From JABMOV01 sp964654545 (lineage in GTDB: Bacteria > Fidelibacterota > Marinisomatia > Marinisomatales > JABMOV01), in NCBI GenBank assembly GCA_964654545.1, contig CAZZIU010000011.1:25986-89985 (forward strand): a DNA stretch of 64,000 nucleotides. The letters run 5' to 3'. Below, in pieces: positions 9,164-18,571 of the stretch. The position numbers and the translations under genes are program-made. Numbering within the stretch: the first letter of the stretch is position 1; each line of letters opens with the position of its first letter. The notes beneath the pieces were generated by a model. It searched no databases. It was not told the DNA's origin and saw only the letters and a program-made list of their open reading frames with translations.

Positions 9164-10444
9164 ATGATGAAAGAGGTAAAACTACCCGATTTGGGAGAAG
9201 GCATCGATAGCGTAGAGGTAAGTGAAATCCTTGTAAATGTTGGTGACCAGATCGCAATTGATGATGCCATTTTAATACTCGAGTCCGAAAAAGCATCCAT
9301 GGAAATTCCCACAACGGAAGCGGGGACAATTGCGGAAATTAACGTAAATGCTGGCGATGAAATTGGCCCCGGCGCGTTATTGTTAAAGCTGGAAGGTGAA
9401 AGCAAAAGCGGGGTTGATAAATCATCGGAAAAAACCACAGAAAAAACCGTTGATAAACAACCTGAACCTTCGAATTTACAAACAACGAAAAAGGCAGAAA
9501 TGGATCCGGGTCAACCAACCAAGAACAGAAAAACGGGAGTATCTCCCCTTGCCTCGCCGGCTGTACGCAGGTTTGCACGTGAACTGGGCGCTGAATTGGC
9601 TGGGATTGCAGGATCAGGTGAAAAAGGCCGTATCACAAAAGAGGATGTACAAAATTATATTAAATCAGCGTTAACCAATCTTTCTTCCGGCCCAAACACG
9701 AAACCGGCTATGCCAAAAATTGACTTTTCTCAATGGGGCGAAGTCGAAACTGTAAAACTATCCAAAATAAAGAGGATAACCGGAGAACGATTACAACAGG
9801 CCTGGCAAACCATACCACATGTTACGCAATACGATGAAGCGGACATCACGGACCTAGAGATATTTCGCAAGTCGCTTAAAGCATTGAACGCCAACAAGAA
9901 AACACGAGTTACGCTCCTGCCCTTTATTATGAAAGCAGTAGCACAATGCATGGACGAAATGCCGGAGTTTAACGCATCCCTGGATCACACAGGTCAAAAC
10001 CTGGTATACAAAAAATACATTCATTTGGGTGTTGCGGTAGATACGCCAGACGGTCTGGTCGTGCCGGTTGTGAGAAATGTTGATCAAAAGAACTTTCGTG
10101 AACTATCGGAAGAATTAGCGACAACCAGCGAAAAGGCTCGAAACAAAAAGCTCTTGCCGGAGGATATGAAAGGCGGCTGTTTCACGATTTCAAGCCTGGG
10201 CGGGATAAGCGGCACAGGATTCTCCCCAATTGTTAACCCGCCGGAAGTCGCTATTCTTGGTGTGTCACGCGCTAAAACCAAGCCTGTTTTCAAAGATGAA
10301 AGTTTTGGTCCAAGGATTATTTTACCCTTTTCATTATCCTATGATCACCGCGTAATCGATGGTGCACAAGCTGCCCGCTTCACCAGACGCATCAACGAAC
10401 TGCTTACTGATTTTAAAGAGCTGAAAGGTTTGGGTTTAACCTAA
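9164..10444 (+). CDS. aceF: dihydrolipoamide acetyltransferase (E2 of pyruvate dehydrogenase)
   Basis: A 426-residue E2 chain carrying the swinging lipoyl arm and the acetyl-transfer domain. One lipoyl domain spans about residues 3-77 with the lipoylated lysine K43 in ESEKASMEIP. A Lys/Glu/Pro-rich linker follows. The E1/E3-binding domain starts SPLASPAVRRFARELG at about residue 127 and includes GEKGRITKEDV. The catalytic domain ends with the active-site histidine in SYDHRVIDGAQAARF. It has only one lipoyl domain, unlike the three of E. coli. Tandem ATG codons stand at 9164 and 9167. The stop overlaps the E3 start by one base (TAATG). Confidence 0.95.
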   Translation: MMKEVKLPDLGEGIDSVEVSEILVNVGDQIAIDDAILILESEKASMEIPTTEAGTIAEINVNAGDEIGPGALLLKLEGESKSGVDKSSEKTTEKTVDKQPEPSNLQTTKKAEMDPGQPTKNRKTGVSPLASPAVRRFARELGAELAGIAGSGEKGRITKEDVQNYIKSALTNLSSGPNTKPAMPKIDFSQWGEVETVKLSKIKRITGERLQQAWQTIPHVTQYDEADITDLEIFRKSLKALNANKKTRVTLLPFIMKAVAQCMDEMPEFNASLDHTGQNLVYKKYIHLGVAVDTPDGLVVPVVRNVDQKNFRELSEELATTSEKARNKKLLPEDMKGGCFTISSLGGISGTGFSPIVNPPEVAILGVSRAKTKPVFKDESFGPRIILPFSLSYDHRVIDGAQAARFTRRINELLTDFKELKGLGLT

Positions 10445-11871
10445 TGGGTAGGAGCACATTACAAACCGAGGTTGTGATTATTGGGGCCGGCCCCGGTGGC
10501 TATGCCGCTGCATTTCGAGCAGCCGATTTAGGTCTGCACGTTACGCTCATTGATAAAAATGCGGAACTGGGAGGCGTCTGTTTAAACCGAGGCTGTATTC
10601 CATCAAAAGCCCTTCTGCACCTGGCAAAAGTAATTGATGAGGCAGCGCAGATAAAAAAACAGGGAATTGTATTTGAGACGCCAAAAATCGAGCTTGAAGG
10701 TGTGCGCACCTTTAAAGAAAAAGTAGTGGCGCAATTAAGCCGCGGTATCGCTCAGATGGCCAAAGCCCGCGGTGTTCAGGTGATACAAGGCATTGCTACG
10801 TTTGCATCAGACAAGCAACTTGTCATTGCGGGAGAAGATAAAGACACAAATTTCAAATTTGACAAAGCAATCATTGCCACCGGATCCCGCCCGGCGACTA
10901 TACCGGGCATTTCCATGGAAATGAAAAACGTTTTTACTTCAACCGGTGCATTGAAATTGGATTCAATACCCCCCCAAATGCTGGTAATTGGTGGTGGTTA
11001 TATTGGGCTGGAAATGGGTACGGTATATAGCGCCCTTGGCGCCAACGTTTCCGTGGTTGAATTTATGCCAAACCTGTTACCTGGTGCCGACCAGGACATG
11101 GTAAAACCACTGGAAAGAAAACTGAAGAAAGAGTTTCAACAGATATATTTATCTACTAAGGTAGTAAAAGTAGAACAGAATGCCGATGAATCACTGAAAT
11201 GCACTTTCGAGACCTCGGACGGAAAAGATTTTACAGAAACATATAATGCAATACTGGTGTCCGTAGGAAGAATACCAAACACCGACAAGTTAGAGTTACA
11301 TAAGACGGGAATAAAGCCTACAGACAAGGGCTTTATTACAGTAAATACAAAGCAACAGACACAAAAACCACACATTTTTGCCATCGGCGACGTAACGGGT
11401 GATCCCATGCTGGCACATAAAGCAACCCATGAAGGAAAGATAGCTGCAGAAGTCATCGCAGGATTACCAGCAGCCTTTGACAGCAAAGCGATTCCGGCCG
11501 TGATTTTTACCGACCCTGAAATTGCCTGGGCGGGGTTGACAGAAACAGAGGCGAAAGCAAAAAATATTGCCTATGAAAAAGGGGAATTTCCCTGGGCCGC
11601 AAGTGGGCGCTCACTGGCAATGGGCCGCAACGAAGGGCGTACAAAAATATTATTTGATCCTGATACAAAAAGAACACTTGGCGTTGGAATCGTAGGCCCA
11701 AACGCAGGCGATCTTATCGGAGAAGCCGTACTGGCCATTGAAATGGGGGCCGACGCGGAAGACATCAGCCTGACCGTTCATCCTCACCCAACGCTGACGG
11801 AAACATTTGCTAACGCTGCTGAGGTTTTTGAGGGTACCGTCACAGATTTATATATACCAAAGAAAAAATAA
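10444..11871 (+). CDS. lpd: dihydrolipoamide dehydrogenase (E3)
   Basis: This 475-residue FAD/NAD flavoprotein reoxidises dihydrolipoamide and reduces NAD. The FAD-binding GAGPGGYAAAFRAADLG is at residues 14-30. The redox-active disulfide is C46/C51 in GGVCLNRGCIPSK. The NAD-binding GGGYIGLEMGTVYSALG follows near residue 182. ATGSRPATIPG and FAIGDVTGDPMLAHKATHEG are further FAD signatures. The C-terminal dimer interface carries the catalytic base in HPHPTLTE. It overlaps aceF by one base and closes the pyruvate dehydrogenase set, though the small methyltransferase-like gene two bases downstream is probably on the same mRNA. Confidence 0.96.
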   Translation: MGRSTLQTEVVIIGAGPGGYAAAFRAADLGLHVTLIDKNAELGGVCLNRGCIPSKALLHLAKVIDEAAQIKKQGIVFETPKIELEGVRTFKEKVVAQLSRGIAQMAKARGVQVIQGIATFASDKQLVIAGEDKDTNFKFDKAIIATGSRPATIPGISMEMKNVFTSTGALKLDSIPPQMLVIGGGYIGLEMGTVYSALGANVSVVEFMPNLLPGADQDMVKPLERKLKKEFQQIYLSTKVVKVEQNADESLKCTFETSDGKDFTETYNAILVSVGRIPNTDKLELHKTGIKPTDKGFITVNTKQQTQKPHIFAIGDVTGDPMLAHKATHEGKIAAEVIAGLPAAFDSKAIPAVIFTDPEIAWAGLTETEAKAKNIAYEKGEFPWAASGRSLAMGRNEGRTKILFDPDTKRTLGVGIVGPNAGDLIGEAVLAIEMGADAEDISLTVHPHPTLTETFANAAEVFEGTVTDLYIPKKK

Positions 11872-11873
11872 AG

Positions 11874-12374
11874 TTGGCGTTTTCAGCAAAGAGACGGTTA
11901 GGAGTAACAATCCCCGGATTGCTTGCCACTTTCCTCGTTTGGACGGCGTGTATAGTTATAGACGGCCTGGAAATTCTTCCCGCCATGTCTATTGCATCAT
12001 GGCTTCGATGGATGCTGATAGGAATGTTTTCGGTTGACATCCTTTATTTGCTGATTGGCAGCATCTCACAGCTCAAAAAATCAGACTGGGGCAGACAATT
12101 AAGCCAGACCGGTCCGTATCAATTTGTGCGCCACCCGCTGTACAGTGGGGTAATTTATTCCACGACAGGATTAATTTCAATTATGCAACAATCATGGTCT
12201 TTGCTGGTTTCGGTTTTGCCATTATCAATACTATGGTCATGGCTGGTACAAAGAGAAGAAGCAGAGTTAATTCGCCGGTTTGGGAAAAAATATACGGATT
12301 ACATGGAATACACCGGCCAATTCTTCCCCACGAAGAAAGGCATGAAACGAGTCGCAGAGATTGATGATGAATGA
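11874..12374 (+). CDS. isoprenylcysteine carboxyl methyltransferase-like membrane protein
   Basis: A 166-residue protein with three or four membrane segments and the C-terminal signature of the ICMT/phospholipid-methyltransferase superfamily: GPYQFVRHPLYSGVI, then EEAELIRRFGKKYTDYMEYTGQFFP. These enzymes use S-adenosylmethionine at the membrane; the bacterial substrates are mostly unknown. The gene begins two bases after lpd at a TTG codon; I chose it because the first membrane segment (IPGLLATFLVWTACIVIDGL) would be lost from any ATG further in. No strong ribosome site is seen, so translation is probably coupled to lpd. Confidence 0.75.
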   Translation: MAFSAKRRLGVTIPGLLATFLVWTACIVIDGLEILPAMSIASWLRWMLIGMFSVDILYLLIGSISQLKKSDWGRQLSQTGPYQFVRHPLYSGVIYSTTGLISIMQQSWSLLVSVLPLSILWSWLVQREEAELIRRFGKKYTDYMEYTGQFFPTKKGMKRVAEIDDE

Positions 12375-12456
12375 GGAGATGTTTCACAGAATTGGTTAAG
12401 AATAAACGCGCTCAGAAAAGATTGCAAATAAACAAATACAGCATAAACTTTAACGC

Positions 12457-12479
12457 TTGTTTGAGCGCTATAAACAAGA
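12457..12479. other. inverted repeat upstream of the M16 peptidase gene
   Basis: CTTGTTT (12457-12463) and AAACAAG (12473-12479) form a seven-base inverted repeat around nine bases. A competing pair, GCGCTCA (12408-12414) with TGAGCGC (12463-12469), overlaps it, so the two foldings exclude each other. It could be an operator or leader structure in the 206-base gap before the peptidase gene; nothing else is visible there. Confidence 0.25.
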
Positions 12480-12580
12480 AAAACATTTCTGGGACTGCGC
12501 TGACACAAAGACAACCAAACGGATAAATACCAGTCTATTGTGAGCGCGAGAGCACCTAGAACCAAGCAAAGAGAAGAAAC

Positions 12581-15352
12581 ATGAAAAAATCACTATTTGT
12601 CTTATTAGGCATCCTTGTAATAACAGGCGGTATTATGGCAAAAACACAAGTTGACGGATACGAATACATTAAATCTTCCGGCGGTATTGATGAATACAAA
12701 TTAACATCGAATGGGTTAACAGTATTATTAATGGAAGATCATTCCGCCCCCGTGGCAACCTTTATGGTCACCTACCATGTTGGGTCACGAAATGAGGCCA
12801 TTGGATATACCGGATCAACGCATGTATTAGAGCACCTGATGTTCAAAGGATCAAAAGAATTCAACAAAGAAGATGGCACACCAATTTGGACGGTGCTGCA
12901 AAATGTTGGGGCACAAATAAATGCCACCACCTGGATGGACCGCACCAACTACTTTGAATTACTCCCAAGTGAACATTTGGAGCGAGCAATCAGGATTGAA
13001 GCAGATCGCATGCGCAACGCTTTTATTCGGGAGGAAGATCGTCAATCAGAAATGACAGTGGTACGAAACGAATTTGAACGCGGTGAAAATGACCCATTCG
13101 GCGTTCTCGATAAAAACATTTGGGCAACGGCATACCAGGCACACCCCTATCATCACTCTACGATAGGCTGGAAAGAAGACATCGAAAATGTACCGATTGA
13201 AAGACTAAAAGAATTTTATGACACATTTTATTGGCCCAATAATTCTACTGTAACGATCATCGGCGACATTGAATCGGCAGAAGCGTTAAATATGGTGAAA
13301 GAACATTTCGGTAAATATGGGGCCAGTCCTCACGAAATCCCGGAAATGTATACACAGGAACCGGAGCAGGAAGGCCCTCGTCGGATTTTGATAAAAAGAT
13401 CGGGACAGAATGCTATCCTGGGGATTGCATACAAAACACCGGAAGGAACCCACGAGGATACATATCCAATTCAAATCATGTCCAGTATCCTGGGCAATGG
13501 CAAGTCCAGCAGACTATACAAAAGTATAGTGGACAAAGGTTTGGCGACATCGCTGTTCATGTGGGATTTTCCGTTCCATGACAATGGTTTGTTTATTGCG
13601 TATGCATTCCTGACCCCCAATACGGATCCAGATGAAGCTGAGGTGATTATCCTGGATGAGCTCGAAAATTTGAAACAAAATGGCGTCACAAAAGAAGAAG
13701 TGGCCCGCGCCCAGGCACAAATCCGTGCGGATGCTGCCTTTAGTCGGGATGGTTCCTACTCTGTTGCTAGCGAATTAAACGAATCCATAGCCATGGGCGA
13801 TTGGACGCACTACACCACCTTTGTGGAAAACATCGAAAAAGTAACAGCAACAGATGTGAAAAAGGTCGCAAACACATACCTTGTGGAAGACCAAAGCACG
13901 ACAGGAATCTTTATTCCCGTAGCAAACGATGCGCAAACAGATGCGGGTTCGGGCGGTGAAAGAAGCGTCGGGGCAAAAGCTGTTCACCAGCCACTAAATT
14001 GGCGCCCAGATAACGCTCAGGTCGGCCAGCTGGCACTTGCGCCGGCATCAGGTGGAGCAGGAGCCTCGATGGCAGATCAAATAAAGGTAGATGAAGTCGT
14101 TGATGGTCTGACTCTGATGACAATGGAAACACCGGTAAAAGATGTTGTGACCATTGCGGGAAGCTTGCTTGGAGGAGACGAATTTAGTCCCGCCAGCAAT
14201 GGGAAAATTGCAGACTTAACCGCAGCAATGCTTGACCAGGGAACAACCAAACACAACAAATTTGAAATCAGCGAGATGCTTGAATCGGTTGGTGCTGAAT
14301 TGAACTTCAGCAGCAGCCAATATCGTGTTGAGTTTGACATTCGATGCCTTAAAGAAAACGTACCGCTGGTGATAGAATTGCTTGCTGAGCAGTTAAAAGA
14401 ACCGGCCTTTAATGAGGAAGATCTGGCTACTACTAAAAAACGTTATATGGGGAATTTACAACGAGCTAAGGAAAGTACTCGCGGGCAAGCTTACCGTGAA
14501 TTTATGCGCACGCTATACCCGGAAGGACACCCCAACTACTCGTATACAGTGGATGAAGAAATTGATATGGTGGAGAAGGCAACGGTAGAAGATCTAAAAG
14601 CCTATCATGAAAAGAATTATGGCCTTGGGAATATGATCATTGCTGCCGTTGGCGACATTGATGAAAAGAAACTGTCAAAAACAATTAAAAAACAGTTTAA
14701 AAAATGGCATAAATCGCCCCTTAAAATGGTAGCGACCGAGAAAAAAGCAGAACAGAGTAGGGCGGTAGTTTCCTATGTTACACTGCAGGACAAAACCAGC
14801 ACCGACACCTATTTTGGACAGGCCGTTGGTATTGATAGAAATCACCCGGATTACTACCCTCTGTTTCTTGGCATTTATGTGTTGGGCGGCAATTTTTCTG
14901 CACGTCTGATGCAAACAGTAAGGGATCAACAGGGCTTAACGTACGGAATCGGATCCTCTCTGCGCGGCGTAGACAACGGGAACGATGGTTATTGGTACAC
15001 CTGGGGAACGTTTGCCCCAGCATTATTAGATCAGGGGAAATCAGCATCTCTTGAACAAATAGAAAAGTGGGTATCCGATGGAATCACAGCAGAAGAATTA
15101 GATGCGAAAAAAACCACAATCACCGGATCGTATAAGGTTGGTTTGGCAACCACTCGCGGAAAAGCCAATCAAATCTTAACAAATGCGGAACGGGGCAGAT
15201 CCAATGAATATTTGGATGACTATCCCGATATGATTAATGCTGTAACCCTGGATCTGGTTAACGGGGCAATTAAAAAATATATCGACCCTAAAAAACTGGC
15301 CATTGTGACAGCCGGTACAATTGATGAACACGGTAAACCGATAGAAGAGTAA
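12581..15352 (+). CDS. M16 family zinc peptidase, two-domain (insulinase/pitrilysin type)
   Basis: A 923-residue exported peptidase. Residues 1-20 form a signal peptide (LFVLLGILVITGGIMA). The inverted zinc motif HxxEH is H81-V-L-E84-H85 in GSTHVLEHLMFKGS, with the downstream glutamate region VVRNEFERGEND. A second M16 module starts near residue 500 (VVDGLTLMTME). In it the position of the zinc motif reads LTAAMLDQGT, so this half is non-catalytic, as in many fused M16 enzymes. The substrate-binding end is intact (QGLTYGIGSSLRG). It probably degrades peptides in the periplasm. A strong terminator follows, so it seems monocistronic. Confidence 0.93.
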   Translation: MKKSLFVLLGILVITGGIMAKTQVDGYEYIKSSGGIDEYKLTSNGLTVLLMEDHSAPVATFMVTYHVGSRNEAIGYTGSTHVLEHLMFKGSKEFNKEDGTPIWTVLQNVGAQINATTWMDRTNYFELLPSEHLERAIRIEADRMRNAFIREEDRQSEMTVVRNEFERGENDPFGVLDKNIWATAYQAHPYHHSTIGWKEDIENVPIERLKEFYDTFYWPNNSTVTIIGDIESAEALNMVKEHFGKYGASPHEIPEMYTQEPEQEGPRRILIKRSGQNAILGIAYKTPEGTHEDTYPIQIMSSILGNGKSSRLYKSIVDKGLATSLFMWDFPFHDNGLFIAYAFLTPNTDPDEAEVIILDELENLKQNGVTKEEVARAQAQIRADAAFSRDGSYSVASELNESIAMGDWTHYTTFVENIEKVTATDVKKVANTYLVEDQSTTGIFIPVANDAQTDAGSGGERSVGAKAVHQPLNWRPDNAQVGQLALAPASGGAGASMADQIKVDEVVDGLTLMTMETPVKDVVTIAGSLLGGDEFSPASNGKIADLTAAMLDQGTTKHNKFEISEMLESVGAELNFSSSQYRVEFDIRCLKENVPLVIELLAEQLKEPAFNEEDLATTKKRYMGNLQRAKESTRGQAYREFMRTLYPEGHPNYSYTVDEEIDMVEKATVEDLKAYHEKNYGLGNMIIAAVGDIDEKKLSKTIKKQFKKWHKSPLKMVATEKKAEQSRAVVSYVTLQDKTSTDTYFGQAVGIDRNHPDYYPLFLGIYVLGGNFSARLMQTVRDQQGLTYGIGSSLRGVDNGNDGYWYTWGTFAPALLDQGKSASLEQIEKWVSDGITAEELDAKKTTITGSYKVGLATTRGKANQILTNAERGRSNEYLDDYPDMINAVTLDLVNGAIKKYIDPKKLAIVTAGTIDEHGKPIEE

Positions 15353-15374
15353 TAGAGGTATTCAAATTCTATAG

Positions 15375-15400
15375 CGGGCACATTTTAATGTGCCCGTTTT
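15375..15400 (+). terminator. rho-independent terminator of the M16 peptidase gene
   Basis: A perfect ten-base inverted repeat CGGGCACATT/AATGTGCCCG (15375-15384 with 15387-15396) is followed by TTTT. The loop opens to about four bases. Confidence 0.88.
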
Positions 15401-15407
15401 GTATTAA

Positions 15408-15857
15408 ATGGATATCATCTTAATTGCCGCCATTACCCTTGATGGCTTCATTGCGAAAAGCCATGAAGACACGCTGGAATGGACAGTAGATAAGGCGGAG
15501 TTTAAAAAGAGAACCATGGGACACCAGGTCGTTATTGGATCTACAACGGCAGAGTTAATTTCGAAACCGCTAGCGGGCCGGGAATTAATTACAGTACACA
15601 GGGAAGATGAGCCGCAAAAAATTCTAGCATCGATACAATCTGAAAAATGCTACATTGCTGGCGGGGCCAAAACAAACGCAAGGTTTGCGCCCTATTTAAC
15701 ACACATAATCATTACCGTTCATCCAATCATTTTTGGTACAGGAATACCGCTCTTCCAGAATGTGAACCACCCCATCAAACTACGACTTGAAAACAGATGG
15801 GAATTGGGAACGCGCAGGAACGTTTTTCAAGAACAATATTGTATAATAAAAGAGTGA
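15408..15857 (+). CDS. RibD C-terminal domain-like reductase (dihydrofolate reductase fold)
   Basis: A 149-residue protein with the fold of dihydrofolate reductase and of the reductase half of RibD. The N-terminal strand-loop IAAITLDGFIAKS is the usual signature, with VVIGSTTAELI, CYIAGGAKTNARF (nucleotide-binding glycines) and HPIIFGTGIPLF. Small stand-alone members are NADPH-dependent reductases of uncertain substrate. It is shorter than a typical RibD reductase domain, about 200 residues. The ATG lies only seven bases past the preceding terminator, leaving almost no room for its own promoter, so it may depend on read-through. Confidence 0.75.
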   Translation: MDIILIAAITLDGFIAKSHEDTLEWTVDKAEFKKRTMGHQVVIGSTTAELISKPLAGRELITVHREDEPQKILASIQSEKCYIAGGAKTNARFAPYLTHIIITVHPIIFGTGIPLFQNVNHPIKLRLENRWELGTRRNVFQEQYCIIKE

Positions 15858-15954
15858 AAAAGTTTTTTCAAAAATAACCGAAAATCAGTGAAATTCATCA
15901 CAAACGCTGATCACAAAGCATCGTATTTTTGGACTCTCCAATTCCGACAATCCC

Positions 15955-16800
15955 TTATTCAAGCCCCGATTTTTTCGGGGCTTTCTTTTTCTGGCATTTA
16001 GGACAAAAATGCGTTCCCCGTTGTGACGCGCGAATTTTCTTGATAATTGTTCTGCAGCGGGGGCACGTTTTTCCCTGGCGACCAAACACGTTCAACTCAT
16101 TTTTAAAATTACCGCTGGAGCCCTCACTGAAATAAAAATTAATAATAGTGGTACCCTGCGCTTTTATCGCAGCCGTTAACACCATTCGAATAGCCTCATA
16201 CAACCAACGTATTTTAATACCGCTTATACAATTGGCAGGGGTTTCTGGATGTATTCTGGCCCGCCAAAGGGATTCGTCAACGTAAATATTTCCGAGACCC
16301 GCTATGAAAGATTGATTAAGAAGCAGGCTTTTTATCTGCCCTTTTTTCTGTTTAAGATTGTGGGAAAATAGACGTAGAGTGAATAAATCAGAGAGCGGTT
16401 CGGGTCCAAGTTTTTCGTCAAGTTTTGCAAGCGATGACAAATATTGGATCCGACCGAATTTTCGATAGTCCTTGAAATACAATGTTGAGCCATCGTCAAA
16501 TTGAAAAAGGGCGGTGATATGTTTTGGGTTTTCATCCGGTGAAAGGCTCTGAATCAGGCGACCGGTCATACGTAAATGTATCGTTAAATATCCTTCACCC
16601 AAATCGAGGACGATATACTTTGCACGCCTAAAAACAGAAGTGACCGCTTTGTTTGTTACCCGGCTTTGTATAATTGCCGGCGTCTGAGGCGCAAAAACAC
16701 GAGCGTAATCATTTTGTTCTATTAACGAAAGTATTGTTTTCCCGATTATAATTGGACGCAAACTGCGAACAACCGTTTCCACTTCCGGTAATTCAGGCAT
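15955..16800 (-). CDS. mutM: formamidopyrimidine-DNA glycosylase
   Basis: A 281-residue base-excision repair enzyme that removes oxidised purines such as 8-oxoguanine and nicks the abasic site. The catalytic N-terminus PELPEVETVVR is intact, with P2 as nucleophile and E3. The helix-two-turn-helix region includes GLGNIYVDESLWRARIHPE. The C-terminal zinc finger has CPRCRTIIKKI and HFCPKC, giving four cysteines. The gene is divergent from the M1 peptidase, with 75 bases between starts. Its last codons coincide with a terminator hairpin that reads on the opposite strand. Confidence 0.96.
   Translation of the reverse strand: MPELPEVETVVRSLRPIIIGKTILSLIEQNDYARVFAPQTPAIIQSRVTNKAVTSVFRRAKYIVLDLGEGYLTIHLRMTGRLIQSLSPDENPKHITALFQFDDGSTLYFKDYRKFGRIQYLSSLAKLDEKLGPEPLSDLFTLRLFSHNLKQKKGQIKSLLLNQSFIAGLGNIYVDESLWRARIHPETPANCISGIKIRWLYEAIRMVLTAAIKAQGTTIINFYFSEGSSGNFKNELNVFGRQGKTCPRCRTIIKKIRASQRGTHFCPKCQKKKAPKKSGLE
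15961..15990 (+). terminator. terminator of the RibD-like gene, embedded in the 3' end of mutM
   Basis: A nine-base perfect stem AAGCCCCGA/TCGGGGCTT (15961-15969 with 15975-15983) with a T5 loop is followed by TCTTTTT. The T tract follows on the plus strand only, so it ends the transcript from the gene stopping at 15857. The hairpin lies wholly inside the last codons of mutM on the minus strand, encoding its KKAPKKSGLE tail. Confidence 0.75.
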
Positions 16801-16875
16801 ATCAATCGATCCTTATACTGTGTTACATTCTTGTAGGTGCGAACAGTCCAAATTTAAAGCATTACACACAGATTG

Positions 16876-18567
16876 ATGACAAAACCTTTAACAGTAATTG
16901 CGGGAATTATTCTTTGTCAATCCGCATTGGCGGGCTTTGATGCCACACCCTACCCTTCCGGTGGCGAAATTAGCAAGCTACAAGCATCCTACGACCTCAA
17001 CCATGTTGCAATCCATTTAACAATAAATCCGGTGGATAAAACCATAGCCGGCTATGCAGATTTGCAAATTCTTCCACTTTCAAACCGGCTTCAGACGCTG
17101 GAACTTGATTTGATAGATGTATATCACGTCAAGAAAGCATGGATAAACGATGTTGAGGCAACCTTTAAACACAATAAACACAAACTTTTTATTACTATTC
17201 CTGCTTCGGCGCAAACTGAGACAAAAATCCTTACCAGAATAGAATACGATGGAAAACCGCCGGAAGCGAAAAATCCGCCATGGGAAGGGGGTTTTAACTG
17301 GAGCCATGATAAACAGGGAAATCCCTGGATAGGAGTCTCATGCCAGGGAGAAGGCGGAAAACTATGGTGGCCGAGCAAAGATCATTTGTCAGATAAGCCC
17401 GATAGCGCCGACATGTATTTCACGGTACCGAAACCGCTAATAGCCGTTTCCAATGGGACGCTGGAAGGGATCATAGAGGACAGAGGTGAACAAACTTATC
17501 ACTGGAAAACGCGCTATCCCATCAACAACTATAACATTACCCTAAATGTTGGCGCATTTAAAGAAAGGAAAAAGTCCTTTCATAGCCTGGACAGCCTAAC
17601 GGCCGTTTATTACGTTTTACCTGAATCAGAGCACGGGGCGGATTCCTTATTAAACGAAGCGGAATCCATGTTATTGTTTTACACAAAACATTTCGGTCAG
17701 TATCCATATGCAAAAGAGAAATTTGGTCTAGTTCAAACGAATTATTGGGGCATGGAACACCAAACCATCATATCCTATGGCAATCAATATGCGCACACCA
17801 ATCTTGGCTATGACTTTTTGTTGTTACATGAAATGGCACACGAATGGTGGGGTAACTATTTAACGGCGAACGAATGGTCAGATTTATGGCTGCACGAGGG
17901 TATATCAGTATATGCTGAAGGCTTGTTTATTGAAGACAATCATGGGCATGACGATTATTTACAGTTTTTCCCCCAATCCGTATTGCCAAGAATAGAGAAT
18001 GACCAGGCAATTGTACCAATGCGCAATGCAACGTCTTCGGATGTGTATACATCGGATGTTTATTTCAAAGGTGCTTACGTAATACACATGTTGCGTTACT
18101 TAATGGGCAAAGACGCAATCGACACATTGCTTTTTAGATTGATCCACGATCAAAAACCGTTACCCGGTAACCACATTAATACTGCTGACTTCAAAAACAT
18201 GGTGAGTGAGTATTATTCTTCTAATCTACGATGGTTTTATGATCAATATTTATATTCAAAAGAGCTACCAATACTTAGTTATGGCAATGTTTTAACGCCA
18301 GAGGGGTTACAGATCAAGCTACAATGGAAACCAAAAGGGTTTCGGATGCCGGTAGAAATATTGTTGCACGGTAAAAATGGAACCAGTTTACACAAACTGG
18401 CGATAACAGACACACCACAGACTTTTATATTTCCCGACGCAGAATCAGCAACAATTGACCCTGATCGATGGCTTCTTTTTAGGTTGAACAGCGAACACCC
18501 TGCGAACAAAAAACGTACAATCGTTACTGGTATTCTGATTGCCGGTTTACTTGCTCTCATGTTATAA
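16876..18567 (+). CDS. M1 family zinc aminopeptidase, C-terminally truncated form
   Basis: A 563-residue exported metallopeptidase. A signal peptide covers about residues 1-19 (LTVIAGIILCQSALAG). The zinc site is HEMAH at 318-322 with the third ligand E341 eighteen residues after, in WLHEG. The substrate-anchoring GxMEN motif is replaced by WGMEHQ. The protein lacks the long helical C-terminal domain of the large M1 enzymes. It ends instead in KKRTIVTGILIAGLLALML, a basic stop followed by a hydrophobic stretch that could anchor the C-terminus in the membrane. I start at ATG 16876; an in-frame TTG one codon earlier is less likely. Its stop is four bases from the end of the convergent regulator gene. 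Confidence 0.9.
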   Translation: MTKPLTVIAGIILCQSALAGFDATPYPSGGEISKLQASYDLNHVAIHLTINPVDKTIAGYADLQILPLSNRLQTLELDLIDVYHVKKAWINDVEATFKHNKHKLFITIPASAQTETKILTRIEYDGKPPEAKNPPWEGGFNWSHDKQGNPWIGVSCQGEGGKLWWPSKDHLSDKPDSADMYFTVPKPLIAVSNGTLEGIIEDRGEQTYHWKTRYPINNYNITLNVGAFKERKKSFHSLDSLTAVYYVLPESEHGADSLLNEAESMLLFYTKHFGQYPYAKEKFGLVQTNYWGMEHQTIISYGNQYAHTNLGYDFLLLHEMAHEWWGNYLTANEWSDLWLHEGISVYAEGLFIEDNHGHDDYLQFFPQSVLPRIENDQAIVPMRNATSSDVYTSDVYFKGAYVIHMLRYLMGKDAIDTLLFRLIHDQKPLPGNHINTADFKNMVSEYYSSNLRWFYDQYLYSKELPILSYGNVLTPEGLQIKLQWKPKGFRMPVEILLHGKNGTSLHKLAITDTPQTFIFPDAESATIDPDRWLLFRLNSEHPANKKRTIVTGILIAGLLALML

Positions 18568-18571
18568 GTTA

